Below the pieces are notes generated by a model, which was given only the letters and a program-made list of their open reading frames with translations, was not told the DNA's origin and did no database searches. Below, in pieces: positions 1-8,629 of a stretch of 44,151 nt of DNA. The translations under genes and the position numbers were made by a program. The stretch's first letter is position 1. The number at the start of each line of letters is the position of its first letter. The stretch comes from Hysterium pulicare CBS 123377 (lineage: Eukaryota; Ascomycota; Dothideomycetes; Hysteriales; Hysteriaceae). The stretch is taken from assembly GCA_000467715.1 (NCBI GenBank), contig AJFK01000905.1, positions 1-44,151 of the forward strand, written 5' to 3'.

Positions 1-887
1 AGAGTGTTTAAGCTTGCTTACTAAAACAAAAGATAGGGTCAATGCACACGCTAGACTATTTTCGAATGTCAATAATTATCAATCGGATCTAGCTCAATTA
101 GGAAGCTGTCTATGTTACGTTACTTCAATGGATTATAGCAAACAATTGAACTTTATTTGTACTTCATATTCATATTACTATGCAAGAGAACCATAGCCAG
201 AGTCCTTTTCGTCGGATGATACCTGAATTTCCCATACCAAGGGTGAAACCAGACGAGGCATTTAACAAGATATACAAAAGCTGCGACCTGCCGACGCTTT
301 TAAATTCCTCCTAAAGCTAAGGACGCGCATTACAGAACAGAGCCACTCCCCCAAAATGGTTTCCAACTTAAGCAGCACAGCCATTGAGGAATACTGCTAA
401 AGGCGTCTCGGTCGTATATTATCTTCGCGTGCACCGGTACACGCACCTGAACTTCCGGAACGAATGGATCTTTCGGCAAATGTAATCTAATAAGCCGCCG
501 TTCTTTGAAACTAAACACAAGTTGAATCGGTGGTCTATTCAAGGCCTAAGCGTATACCATTTATTCCAGTGAGCATCGCGGACAAAGGCTTGTAGTAATA
601 CAAACACTTCACGTAAGCTTGCGAGATGATCGTAGTTCTTATCTCTTGCTTGCGACTGTATTAGGCCGAACGGATTATCTCGTAATGTCAATATATCGTT
701 ATGGTCGAGTAGTGAAGTCGTGCTCGAAGCCGAAGTCTGTAGAGGAGTATATCTACCAGGGATTGATGAAGCAGAGTTATACTGCTAATCCATTTACGAC
801 CAAGTCCCGCTGAAGCGATAATAGTCTTCGGGCCAATAGGGAGTATCTTGTTTATGCGCTGAGTATGTCTGCAGATACGCTGCCGAC
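1..887. other. Intergenic, no gene recognised
   Basis: Only short open frames without codon structure, family motifs or credible splice partners are present on either strand. Nothing here can be supported as a gene. It forms the 3' flank of the minus-strand zinc-ribbon gene. Confidence 0.5.
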
Positions 888-1709
888 TTAAATACGTGTG
901 CATACAGTACATTGTCCAAACCTGTACACAAGAGTTAGCTTGTAAGTACGGTTAATCGTGAGAAGCATAGCGTACCAATCCAGTTCGTGACCACACACAT
1001 GGCATCTTCTTGGTGCATCAAATCCACCAACCGGCGTTGTGAAATGGCTGCGCTGTAGTGGCGGAGGTGACCCGTTACTTGAATCTTGATACGTGAGGGA
1101 GCGTTGAGGTGGCGGTGCTTGAAATTGTGGCTGTGGTATATGTCCTGGTTGACCGTATGGGTCATAACTCGACTGGGGTGAGCTGTACATACTGTTTGGT
1201 TGATTCGTCTGGTCATGCGGAGAGCCCCAAGGTTGACCAGGCGGTGGACTTGACATAGAAGGAGGAGAGCTGGTCATCGGAGGTGGTGAACTATTGAAAG
1301 GGGTATGTCCTTGATCGTAATGTGGGTAGCTTTGATTTTGATTATACGGGGCTGGTGGTAGTGGATTGTAAGGCGGATGTTGCTGTGGTGGATAGCTTGG
1401 CTGATGCGTTGGATAACTTGTATTCGCAGGCGGCGGAGGACTCGAATAAGGGCTTGGAAGGTTCTGATTCTGGTTGTTACTAGTGAAGGGACTAGGCTGA
1501 GCATATCCGGTATTGTTCGAGGTCCCAAAATAACTCGCATTCTCGCCGGAGGAGTTATGATGTTGGTTATGCCAGCTTTGAGTGGGAAGCAAATCATCTC
1601 GAGGCTCTTGAACTTGATTCGCAAAGGATGGATCAACCCCTTGGTCTCCCTTTCGGTCTAGATAATTGGTTGCCTTGACGACATTTGCAGCGGCTCTTAA
1701 TTTATTCAT
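888..1709 (-). CDS. Pro/Gln/Ser/Asn-rich protein with C-terminal zinc ribbon
   Basis: Model: exons 1709-976 and 921-888, 255 aa. A charged N-terminus (MNKLRAAANVVKATNYLDRK) is followed by about 200 residues of low-complexity P/Q/N/S/Y sequence with repeated SSPPP and YPP-type motifs, and then a C-terminal cysteine motif. The 54-bp intron (donor GTACGC, acceptor TACAG) brings two CxxC knuckles together: CHVCGHELDW joins FGQCTVCTRI and a stop. This is a compact rubredoxin-like/zinc-ribbon pattern, CxxC-x9-CxxC. The intron is a multiple of three and has no stop, so the unspliced frame is also open but loses the compact spacing. The low-complexity region suggests an intrinsically disordered protein that could form assemblies; function and location are unknown. 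The ribbon could bind zinc, which is inference from the pattern. I do not recognise a named family. Confidence 0.7.
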   Translation of the reverse strand: MNKLRAAANVVKATNYLDRKGDQGVDPSFANQVQEPRDDLLPTQSWHNQHHNSSGENASYFGTSNNTGYAQPSPFTSNNQNQNLPSPYSSPPPPANTSYPTHQPSYPPQQHPPYNPLPPAPYNQNQSYPHYDQGHTPFNSSPPPMTSSPPSMSSPPPGQPWGSPHDQTNQPNSMYSSPQSSYDPYGQPGHIPQPQFQAPPPQRSLTYQDSSNGSPPPLQRSHFTTPVGGFDAPRRCHVCGHELDWYAMLLTINRTYKLTLVYRFGQCTVCTRI

Positions 1710-2333
1710 GGGTTAAGAACAAGCCTCGTAAAGAGGACCTATCAGAACGCGAGTGAGGCTGCTTTGTGGGTTCGTGTGAGCTGAAGGGATGTGGCTGAGA
1801 TGAAACACAAAAACGAAGCGCGGCGCTGGAACTGAGGAAAACAGCATGATCAGGTCAACCTTGAGGCGGGTCGTGACCTACATTTGTACTTCTCAGCTGG
1901 GCTGGCAAGCATCAGTGCTCAAGTCACAGCCTGATCGATTGCCTGCTTTTTCGTTTCTCAATCCGATAGCCCCAGAGCCTCATGCCCAATGCCGATAACC
2001 AGCCGTGATGCATGTGCTCTCTGTGGGTGCTGTAGGCAGCAACGATGTGGCAGACACAAGGCTAAGGCCGGTGTTCGCTGCGCGACACAGGTTTGATCTG
2101 ATAGGTCAACGAGCTGAAGGCGGACACCCAGTGCTCGGTAAAAGTGAACACGGCTGGCCGTGCAACACATTTCTCGTCCCGATAGGCGCAACTGGATGGT
2201 CGAGGCATTTCCTTGCGACAGGCATTGCGTATCCTCACTACTCTGGCGTTGAATGTACAGCCCCAATGGAAATGTAGATAACAGCCGAGTGCCGTCCTAC
2301 GTCCTTCAAAGTGGCACTCATTGATTCTTCCAT
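1710..2333. promoter_or_regulatory. Divergent intergenic region between the zinc-ribbon and DUF6594 genes
   Basis: This 624-bp stretch separates two divergently transcribed genes and must hold both promoters. I see no clear TATA box or palindromic operator. The overlapping open frames on both strands (about 1958-2537) lack family resemblance and look incidental. Confidence 0.4.
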
Positions 2334-3373
2334 ATGGCGCAAGGTAATGTGCATCACCAATCGACCTTGCCGGCGCCTGTGACTTCTGGGTTTTCGAACC
2401 CACCCGTACACTTCCAGAAGCCTGCCAGCCCATTCGCATATTCCATTCCACTTCAAACCCTTAACGCAGCAGGCCAACAAGTCAACTTTCCACCGTATAC
2501 CGACGAACACAAAAATGCTCGAACGTACAAATTTCAAGGGTATAACGAGTTTTCCAAATGGATGTCCTCGGACGACGACTTCTTCTTATTTCGACGTTTT
2601 GGGAAGCTGAATGCAGGAGTCATTCTTTGGATGCAAGATCGGATTTCTCAGATCGAAGAAAGACTGGAGAAAATTCATAATGATATGGCGAACTCGCCAG
2701 ATGATCGTTGCAAAAATAGTAGTTTTAGATGGGATGCAAAGAACCTGCCGGAGCGCGATAGGTTGATGTGTGAGTTGTCAGGTCTATTGCATCACTATAG
2801 TAAGTAGAATGGATAGAGATAATAGGGACATACTGACGGTTGATAGATGAATATCTCGAAGCATACTCCAAAATCCGTTCACGACCAAAAGCGGAGTTGC
2901 GTCAAATTAAAAACGTAGAGAATTGGCTTGCAAGAAAAGCAATCACACCCGAAGAGCAAGATTTCATCAGCCACAAGGGCGATTTGACAGCCGTTTCATC
3001 GCGTGTTCGGCCCCCATTAGGGAGGTTAATTGAGGCATCTCGTCTGATCCGCTTGAGCCGCTTCTTCCGGCAAAAAGTCCTTCCCGATGTTCAGGTGCTT
3101 TCCACTTATACCCATTATTCCAGCGATGAGGCTCTCGAGGTTCTCACAGGGATATGCGTAATCTTCATCGGTTTCCTGATGCTGCTTGGGCCATTGTGGT
3201 GGTTAGAATTCGTCTCGGACAGTAAAAAAAGATTGGGGATCATTAGTGGGTTCCTTCTCGTTTTCATGGTCTTGATGACGACTGCGGTAGTTAATAGACC
3301 ATTCGAGGTGGTTGCCTCTACTGCTGCTTACGGAGCAGTGTTGATGGTGTTCATGCAGATTGGCGGGCATTGA
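2334..3373 (+). CDS. DUF6594 family membrane protein
   Basis: Model: exons 2334-2799 and 2847-3373, 330 aa. The 47-bp intron has donor GTAAGT, branch TACTGAC and acceptor ATAG, and rejoins ...HHYN-EYLEAY. The layout matches the fungal DUF6594 family. A proline-rich N-terminus of about 55 residues is followed by the typical start (YKFQGYNEFSKWMSSDDDFF), 'FRRFGKLNAGVILWMQDRI', a helix rich in Glu pairs (ISQIEERLEKI), the DEYLEAYSKI segment, and finally two to three hydrophobic C-terminal helices (GICVIFIGFLMLLGP, LGIISGFLLVFMVLMTTAVV, STAAYGAVLMVFMQI). The family is widespread and often expanded in filamentous ascomycetes. It is predicted to be membrane-anchored with a cytosolic helical domain, and no biochemical role is established. 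The gene converges on the Snm1 gene 266 bp downstream. Confidence 0.85.
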
Positions 3374-3639
3374 GCTTACGTACCTTGCATCGTGATACAG
3401 CCTTTGTAAGATTCCAATAGTCTTACCTTGGGGTTCTGGGACGAGATTCTCGATTGTTGGCATGAAAGTTGGTTCGCTATATGGTTAGTAAAGCCGGAAG
3501 CTAGGATTTGAAAACGACGCACGGAAGAGAGAAGACAGAAGTAAGATGAAAGAACTTCGAGACTGGCAAACAAATAGATGGATGGGACTTTGTTCGAGTA
3601 AATAATAATATTGGAGATTCAGATGTCCTGGAAACAGCA

Positions 3640-6366
3640 TCACCAACCAGAATCATCTTCTTCAAGCCGGAAAAGTCCATTCTTTTTCTTCTCCATCGCC
3701 CACTTCTCACACCAAGCTTTCATCTTCTCTCTTGACTTTGCACTTCCGATATTTACCGTCGGAATGATTTTATCTATCCTTAAGGCACAACAAAACATAG
3801 TAAGCTCTCGAAAGCTGCTGTGTTCGCTATACGGCACTCCGAAACAGCTCGCTCGACTGGTGCTACCGCGCTGAGGGACCAGGTCACGCATAGAATATGA
3901 GCTCTTCCAGTTCTGGGAATGAAGAACTGTCTGAACGGATGGGCTTTCGACAAAACGGCTATTTGGTGGGCGATAATTCCAACCCGACGGTCTAAAACCA
4001 ACAGCTCGCGAGAACTGATCTCGGTAGTCTTTGAGATAGTCTTCTAGAGTCTCTGCGCGGATCTCGAATAGGGGCGTCATATGGACCTGGGCTTCTCGTG
4101 GATCGTTCGTGAGGAGTGAGTCCAGCTCCGGGTCTTCGAGGGCGTGGCAAATCCTTTGCTTACTTGGCGGAGCGTAGATCTTACTCTTGAGAGCTCTGGC
4201 AATTCCCAAGCATATCCGCTCTTTGCCGATGCTGTAAGTGCCAACAACGACTAAAAGACGACCTCGAATTTTGCTGGAACCGGACTGAGTGATTTTCATG
4301 GCATCGACATCCTCATCACCACTCTCCTCCTTGATATCCGAGTTCTTTTTTACGAACTTGACCATACCCTCACCAGCTCGTTCTCGTTTCATTGCCTCCC
4401 AGCCGTCTGTTTCGTCTGCGCGTACCTTATTTAGGCTGACGCACATATCGGCACAAGCTTTGATAACCTCCTCTTGCGGAGGAAATGCATACTTTGGGTT
4501 AAGATAAGTCGTATCAAGGTAGCAGACATCTAGCTTCTGCTGTCTTTTCTTGCCAGCAGCAACATCTAGAACCTCAGGTCGTAGCAAAGGGTGCTCGACA
4601 TGAGTTCGACAGGCTCTAAAATCTCCGCAATGTAGGACACGCTGTGATTTGGGAGCCTTGCTTTTTCCGATAGATTTCTCGAAAAGGAAGAGGGAACTGC
4701 CAGGACAATGATTCGCGGGTATCATAGTAACCTGGACTCCCTCTGTTCCAGGCACTTCGGTTTTCTTTTCGAACTCCAGATCAACAACCCATTTCGGGTC
4801 TACACGTAGTTGTTGTCGAACTAAATTTGCAGTGACTCGACTACAATATATAGGGCCGTGAGCCCATGATGCCGTCAGACCAATATAGTGATCGCTGTGA
4901 AAATGGCTGAGGAAGTAGGCTTGCTGCCCTTTGACGGCACCATAACGAAACGCATCAATACAAATGAAGAAACCGGGAAGTATTTTGTAGAATGGGCAAG
5001 TACGCTGAAACGAAGGCTTTCCTCTTGAGGCAGATTCCGCCGCAGCTGCTGTTGCCCAAGCCGCATCTTCAGCATGACTTGCCATAATCTTAGAGAATGC
5101 TGATTTCGGCTCCGCGTTTGCAGCTCCAATGCTAAATGGATGTTCTTGGCCAGGTCTGGGAGGATGGGCTGGTCTTTTGAAGATTTTGCTGTTTGTGACG
5201 GGGGGAGTAGCCGTTCCTTTGCTGGACGTTTTTGGTTCAGGTAGTGGTACTGGATTGCCATCTAAACACCCATTAACGTGCACCGATGCTTCCTGATCAG
5301 ATAGTCCCGACAAATTAGTACTGCATATTGGACATGACGATACTGTTGACTCATCCACGTATGGGTTGCCGTCCATACAATCAGCTAGATTGTCAAATAG
5401 TGGTGGAGCATCGAATTCATCTGGGTCGCCCTCAAAACCAGCTTCTGCCATTTCTAACCTTTTTTGTTCAGCCATATATCGTCTCTCATCGTACTCTTCG
5501 CCTTCAGGGAAATCTTCGTCTTCGAGATCTTCGAAAGCATCAAAGTCATCCATGGCAGAGTATGATGTTGATTCCGTTTTGAGTAGAAGGGGTGGATCAT
5601 TGCTTATCGAAGGTTCGTTGGTCGCATTGACTGCTGGTGATTGGATTATTTTGTGAGCGCTACCAGACTTTCCCTTCTGTAAAACAGTTATCAGTTTCGG
5701 TCTGGATGGTAAAACTTCGTCGACTTCCGATTCCGAGTCGTCCAGGAAAGGTCCTGTCCTCTTTGTGAGGTTTCCAGCTTGCCCTAGAGAGCCTCGGTCC
5801 AATGGTTTCCTCTTGGGGAGATCCTCCGTCGCGTCTGGTGGAGGTGGTGTGCATGCTGGTATCGAAGTGTCTTCACTAACTCTCCTTCTTTTCACACTTC
5901 TGCCGCTTTCATTATATCTTTCCTCTGAAGTATTACCGTCATCAACCTTCTGCTCCAAGTCTGGAGCGTCCTCCTCCCAACCAATCTCCTCAACGACTTC
6001 CACTTCTCTCGTATCATTTTGAGGTCTCCTTTCCTCTAGAAACAGTTTGTTGTTCTGTTCCTCCGCTTTCTTGAAGAAGGTCATGATATTCCCGTTCGCC
6101 TTAGGCTTCGATTTCCCATTGAAAGCGCCGTTTGGCGTAGAAGGCTTCTTCGACGACTTCTGCGCTACAAGCGTAGTTTGGCGAGGTTTCGAAGGGGTAG
6201 CTGCGGGTCGAGGAGCCGGGGTCTGAGAAGCTGCTTTGGCAGCCATTGGTGCTGTGGTGTTTGTCGAGGAGGACGTTCGGTGGGGTGGCGAAGGTGGACG
6301 ACCAACTGAGGGCGTTACTTTGGTGGATGAAGGGCGATTGGAATTTTCACGAGGATTCCGGAACAT
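3640..6366 (-). CDS. PSO2: DNA interstrand cross-link repair 5' exonuclease (Pso2/Snm1 family)
   Basis: Single exon, 908 aa. The long Pro/Ser-rich N-terminus carries a PIP-box-like GNIMTFFKK near residues 92-100 and acidic stretches. A UBZ4-type zinc finger follows near residue 344 (CPICSTNLSG, then VHVNGC). The metallo-beta-lactamase/beta-CASP nuclease core has HFHSDHY near 487-493 (HxHxDH metal motif), NHCPGSS, LHCGDFRA, the DRMBL segment CYLDTTYLNPKYAFPP, VVVGTYSIGKE near 708, and the terminal metal ligand in PYSEHSSFREL near 846. All catalytic motifs appear intact. In the family this enzyme is a nuclear 5' exonuclease that trims DNA past interstrand cross-links. Length is typical for filamentous fungi and longer than yeast Pso2. 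The PIP-like box suggests recruitment by PCNA, which is inference. It lies within 2.3 kb of the Mms19 3' end. Confidence 0.95.
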   Translation of the reverse strand: MFRNPRENSNRPSSTKVTPSVGRPPSPPHRTSSSTNTTAPMAAKAASQTPAPRPAATPSKPRQTTLVAQKSSKKPSTPNGAFNGKSKPKANGNIMTFFKKAEEQNNKLFLEERRPQNDTREVEVVEEIGWEEDAPDLEQKVDDGNTSEERYNESGRSVKRRRVSEDTSIPACTPPPPDATEDLPKRKPLDRGSLGQAGNLTKRTGPFLDDSESEVDEVLPSRPKLITVLQKGKSGSAHKIIQSPAVNATNEPSISNDPPLLLKTESTSYSAMDDFDAFEDLEDEDFPEGEEYDERRYMAEQKRLEMAEAGFEGDPDEFDAPPLFDNLADCMDGNPYVDESTVSSCPICSTNLSGLSDQEASVHVNGCLDGNPVPLPEPKTSSKGTATPPVTNSKIFKRPAHPPRPGQEHPFSIGAANAEPKSAFSKIMASHAEDAAWATAAAAESASRGKPSFQRTCPFYKILPGFFICIDAFRYGAVKGQQAYFLSHFHSDHYIGLTASWAHGPIYCSRVTANLVRQQLRVDPKWVVDLEFEKKTEVPGTEGVQVTMIPANHCPGSSLFLFEKSIGKSKAPKSQRVLHCGDFRACRTHVEHPLLRPEVLDVAAGKKRQQKLDVCYLDTTYLNPKYAFPPQEEVIKACADMCVSLNKVRADETDGWEAMKRERAGEGMVKFVKKNSDIKEESGDEDVDAMKITQSGSSKIRGRLLVVVGTYSIGKERICLGIARALKSKIYAPPSKQRICHALEDPELDSLLTNDPREAQVHMTPLFEIRAETLEDYLKDYRDQFSRAVGFRPSGWNYRPPNSRFVESPSVQTVLHSQNWKSSYSMRDLVPQRGSTSRASCFGVPYSEHSSFRELTMFCCALRIDKIIPTVNIGSAKSREKMKAWCEKWAMEKKKNGLFRLEEDDSGW

Positions 6367-7529
6367 CGAGAAAGCATCTCAAGAGTTGTGCAAGGGAGAA
6401 ATGGTTTTGCGTGCCGGCAATCGTGATTATGTGGTCAGTGGATATGATTCGCGATCTAGTTCTATGTGCCTAGATCAAAATCACGAGTGCACGTGAGACC
6501 GCGCTAAAATTGGCACGACGTCAATATCGACTTCATCCCCTTGACATGATCCAGAACAAAGCCAGAAGACATTGTTCGAACGCCTTTCCTGCTTTCATTA
6601 AAAAAGACAACAGCTTGAAGTTGTAGCGGCCTCATTTCTTCATCTTCAGATGTTGATGTATTGCTAATTTGTTCCTGACACGTTCTTAATACGTCCGAAA
6701 TACATTCGCACTACATCCGCTTCACATCTACACCACACTCGCGCATACACAAATATGCTCATAACATTCTCCTTTGACGTAGTATTCGCAACCAATTTCC
6801 TTGACTAGATCGAAGATAACCCCGAATGATCTCTTTTACTTGTTATCCCCCGCCCTGTCGTGGTGTTCAATCCTGGCCCGTGCTTTGGAGATTGAACACC
6901 AAATTCGACAGGGTAGGGGATAGCTCAGTAAAATTTTGTTTATCTATTTAAGAGCTTTAAAATTCCTAAGATAAGATTTTTTAACTATTTTCCAGATGAA
7001 AATCTACCAGAACAATCCGGAGCTAGATGATATAAGCTCGATAATCACCATGTGGAGTGGTTCGCAGCCTTTTCAGTTATCGCCTCTACCTTATAAATCC
7101 CTCCTATCAGAGTAGATGAATTATGTTGGATCTCATAAAGAGTTCAACCCAATAATGGTTCACCATATATGCCCTGTTGCAAAAGGCTGGAATGGATCTA
7201 GATTTCAAAGGCCATGAAATCGTGTTGCGAACGTCCATGTCAAGCTGGTTCACGGCGGCTTGGCTTGCTTTCAACGAATCAGAAGTCACGCACTACTCTA
7301 AACAACAGGCCCAGTCATTAAAACCTAGCAGAACTTGACTACATTCTGCCGGACCTTTGCGTCCTAGGTGCGGAAAGCCCCTGAGCTAATGGTCTTTATA
7401 CTTAAAAGCTGCGCAACTCCTGTATTCCAACCATTTCATTATTTCTCTTCCCTCCCTTTGTTTCCTAGGACGACTAGAAACTGTATCGTCCCGATATACA
7501 GCGACGTAACGCTCGCCTAACACCGGAAG
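6367..7529. other. Intergenic region with a hairpin element
   Basis: This 1.16-kb stretch lies between divergent genes. It includes the Snm1 promoter, an AT-rich middle with the inverted repeat at 6845-6922, and a CT-rich tract (about 7435-7475) just upstream of the small cysteine-rich gene. No protein-coding gene or tRNA was recognised. Confidence 0.5.
6845..6922. repeat. 78-bp inverted repeat (hairpin) bounded by TATCCCC/GGGGATA
   Basis: The left arm (about 6845-6872) and the right arm (about 6891-6922) are reverse complements apart from one two-base mismatch and a short insertion. The matched blocks are TATCCCC, CCCTGTCG and TGGTGTTCAATC, with a loop of roughly 18 nt. The outermost TA on both sides could be a TA target duplication. 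It could be a miniature transposon remnant or a structured RNA/DNA hairpin. No coding potential. Confidence 0.7.
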
Positions 7530-8049
7530 ATGAACGCCATGCCACCCAAACGTTGTACCGAGGTATGAGAAATTCTGTTCCTTAGACACAAAGTGTTCCC
7601 CTTGCCATTTCCTACGCTCACATTCACCGTGTGAATAGACACGTCCGGAGCTGGACCCAGACCCCGACGTATGCTATTTCAAGAACAAATGCATTCCCAA
7701 GAAATGCCCCTGTCACAAAAATGCGACTCCCTGTCGGCCAAGCTGCTCTGGCTACGAAAAGGTCTTCGAAGATGAGGATCACGTTCCAAGCTGGTGGACT
7801 AGGCCTGACGACGTTCCTAATTGCGGTAACCAGCTTTTCGAAGGTCTGATGCACTTCTGCTACTCTGGTCGAGAAAATCCAGACGTTTTCGTCCCTTCTC
7901 CTTGCTTTGCCAGTTATATTGTCAACGAAATGAAAGGCATCCCCGAGGATGACACGGACAAGGAAAAGGCAGCCATTGAACTTTTCCGCAAGATCATCTC
8001 CCCGCCAGGCCTCGACTTGCAACTACCTGCGGATCTATCTACCATCTAA
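7530..8049 (+). CDS. Small cysteine-rich protein, family unknown
   Basis: Model: exons 7530-7562 and 7639-8049, 147 aa. The 76-bp intron has donor GTATGA and acceptor AATAG; without splicing, exon 2 is blocked by a stop directly upstream. The N-terminal half is cysteine-dense: Cys 9, 23, 29, 34, 36, 43, 47, 73 and 85, including KCPCHKNATPCRPSC, a spacing reminiscent of zinc-binding CxC/CxxxC clusters. It is followed by acidic/aromatic sequence (EDEDHVPSWW) and a helical C-terminus (DKEKAAIELFRKII). There is no signal peptide or membrane segment, so an intracellular metal-binding protein is more likely than a secreted effector; that is inference. The 5' flank is pyrimidine-rich. I do not recognise the family. 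The start is the first ATG before the donor, and further upstream exons cannot be excluded. Confidence 0.6.
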
Positions 8050-8574
8050 CATCCAACCTAGCAGCACCATCAGGATTGCCAGCCCAATACCGCCCATACT
8101 CCACCTCCACCCTAACTTATCTAGAAAACGCCTCGCGTGCGGCGCCACCTAATTCATTCCATTTCAACGAAATGCCCGATCCACGGCGTCGTCACTAGAA
8201 GTAGGCACAGCATAGAGCGAGGGAATCTTCGGTAAATGTGACAAGAATCGTTCTTGAAGGAGTGCTAGTTTTTTTTCGTCTCAAGTATAACAAAAGCCCA
8301 GAATGTGGATTTCCAGTTGAGGTGAAATTAGACATTAGTAGATTTTAGGGGTTGGAGGCGACTATATGTATTGAGCTGATTGTTTATCTGAATTGAAGTT
8401 TTTTCCTTGTAAATGGCTCTTCGTATGATTGAATTGAGGGTTCTTTATTTCGTGAAGCAAATTTATTTCATTTCATATCTATGCGCATGCCACCTTTATA
8501 CTGACTGCTTTATCACAACGCCCAGAAATCCATCCCATCAACCCTACTACTACCCAATCCATGCATATCCCATT

Positions 8575-8608
<34 letters not shown>

Positions 8609-8629
8609 CGCCCTAAACCTCCCCCTCAC
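8050..8629. other. Convergent 3' intergenic region
   Basis: This region lies between the ends of the small cysteine-rich gene and Mms19. It holds the 3' ends of both genes and a CAA microsatellite near its right edge. No gene recognised. Confidence 0.5.
8574..8608 (+). repeat. (CAA)n microsatellite
   Basis: About eleven uninterrupted CAA/ACA trinucleotides lie just downstream of the Mms19 stop codon. One frame would read as polyglutamine, but no gene context supports coding use. Confidence 0.9.
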
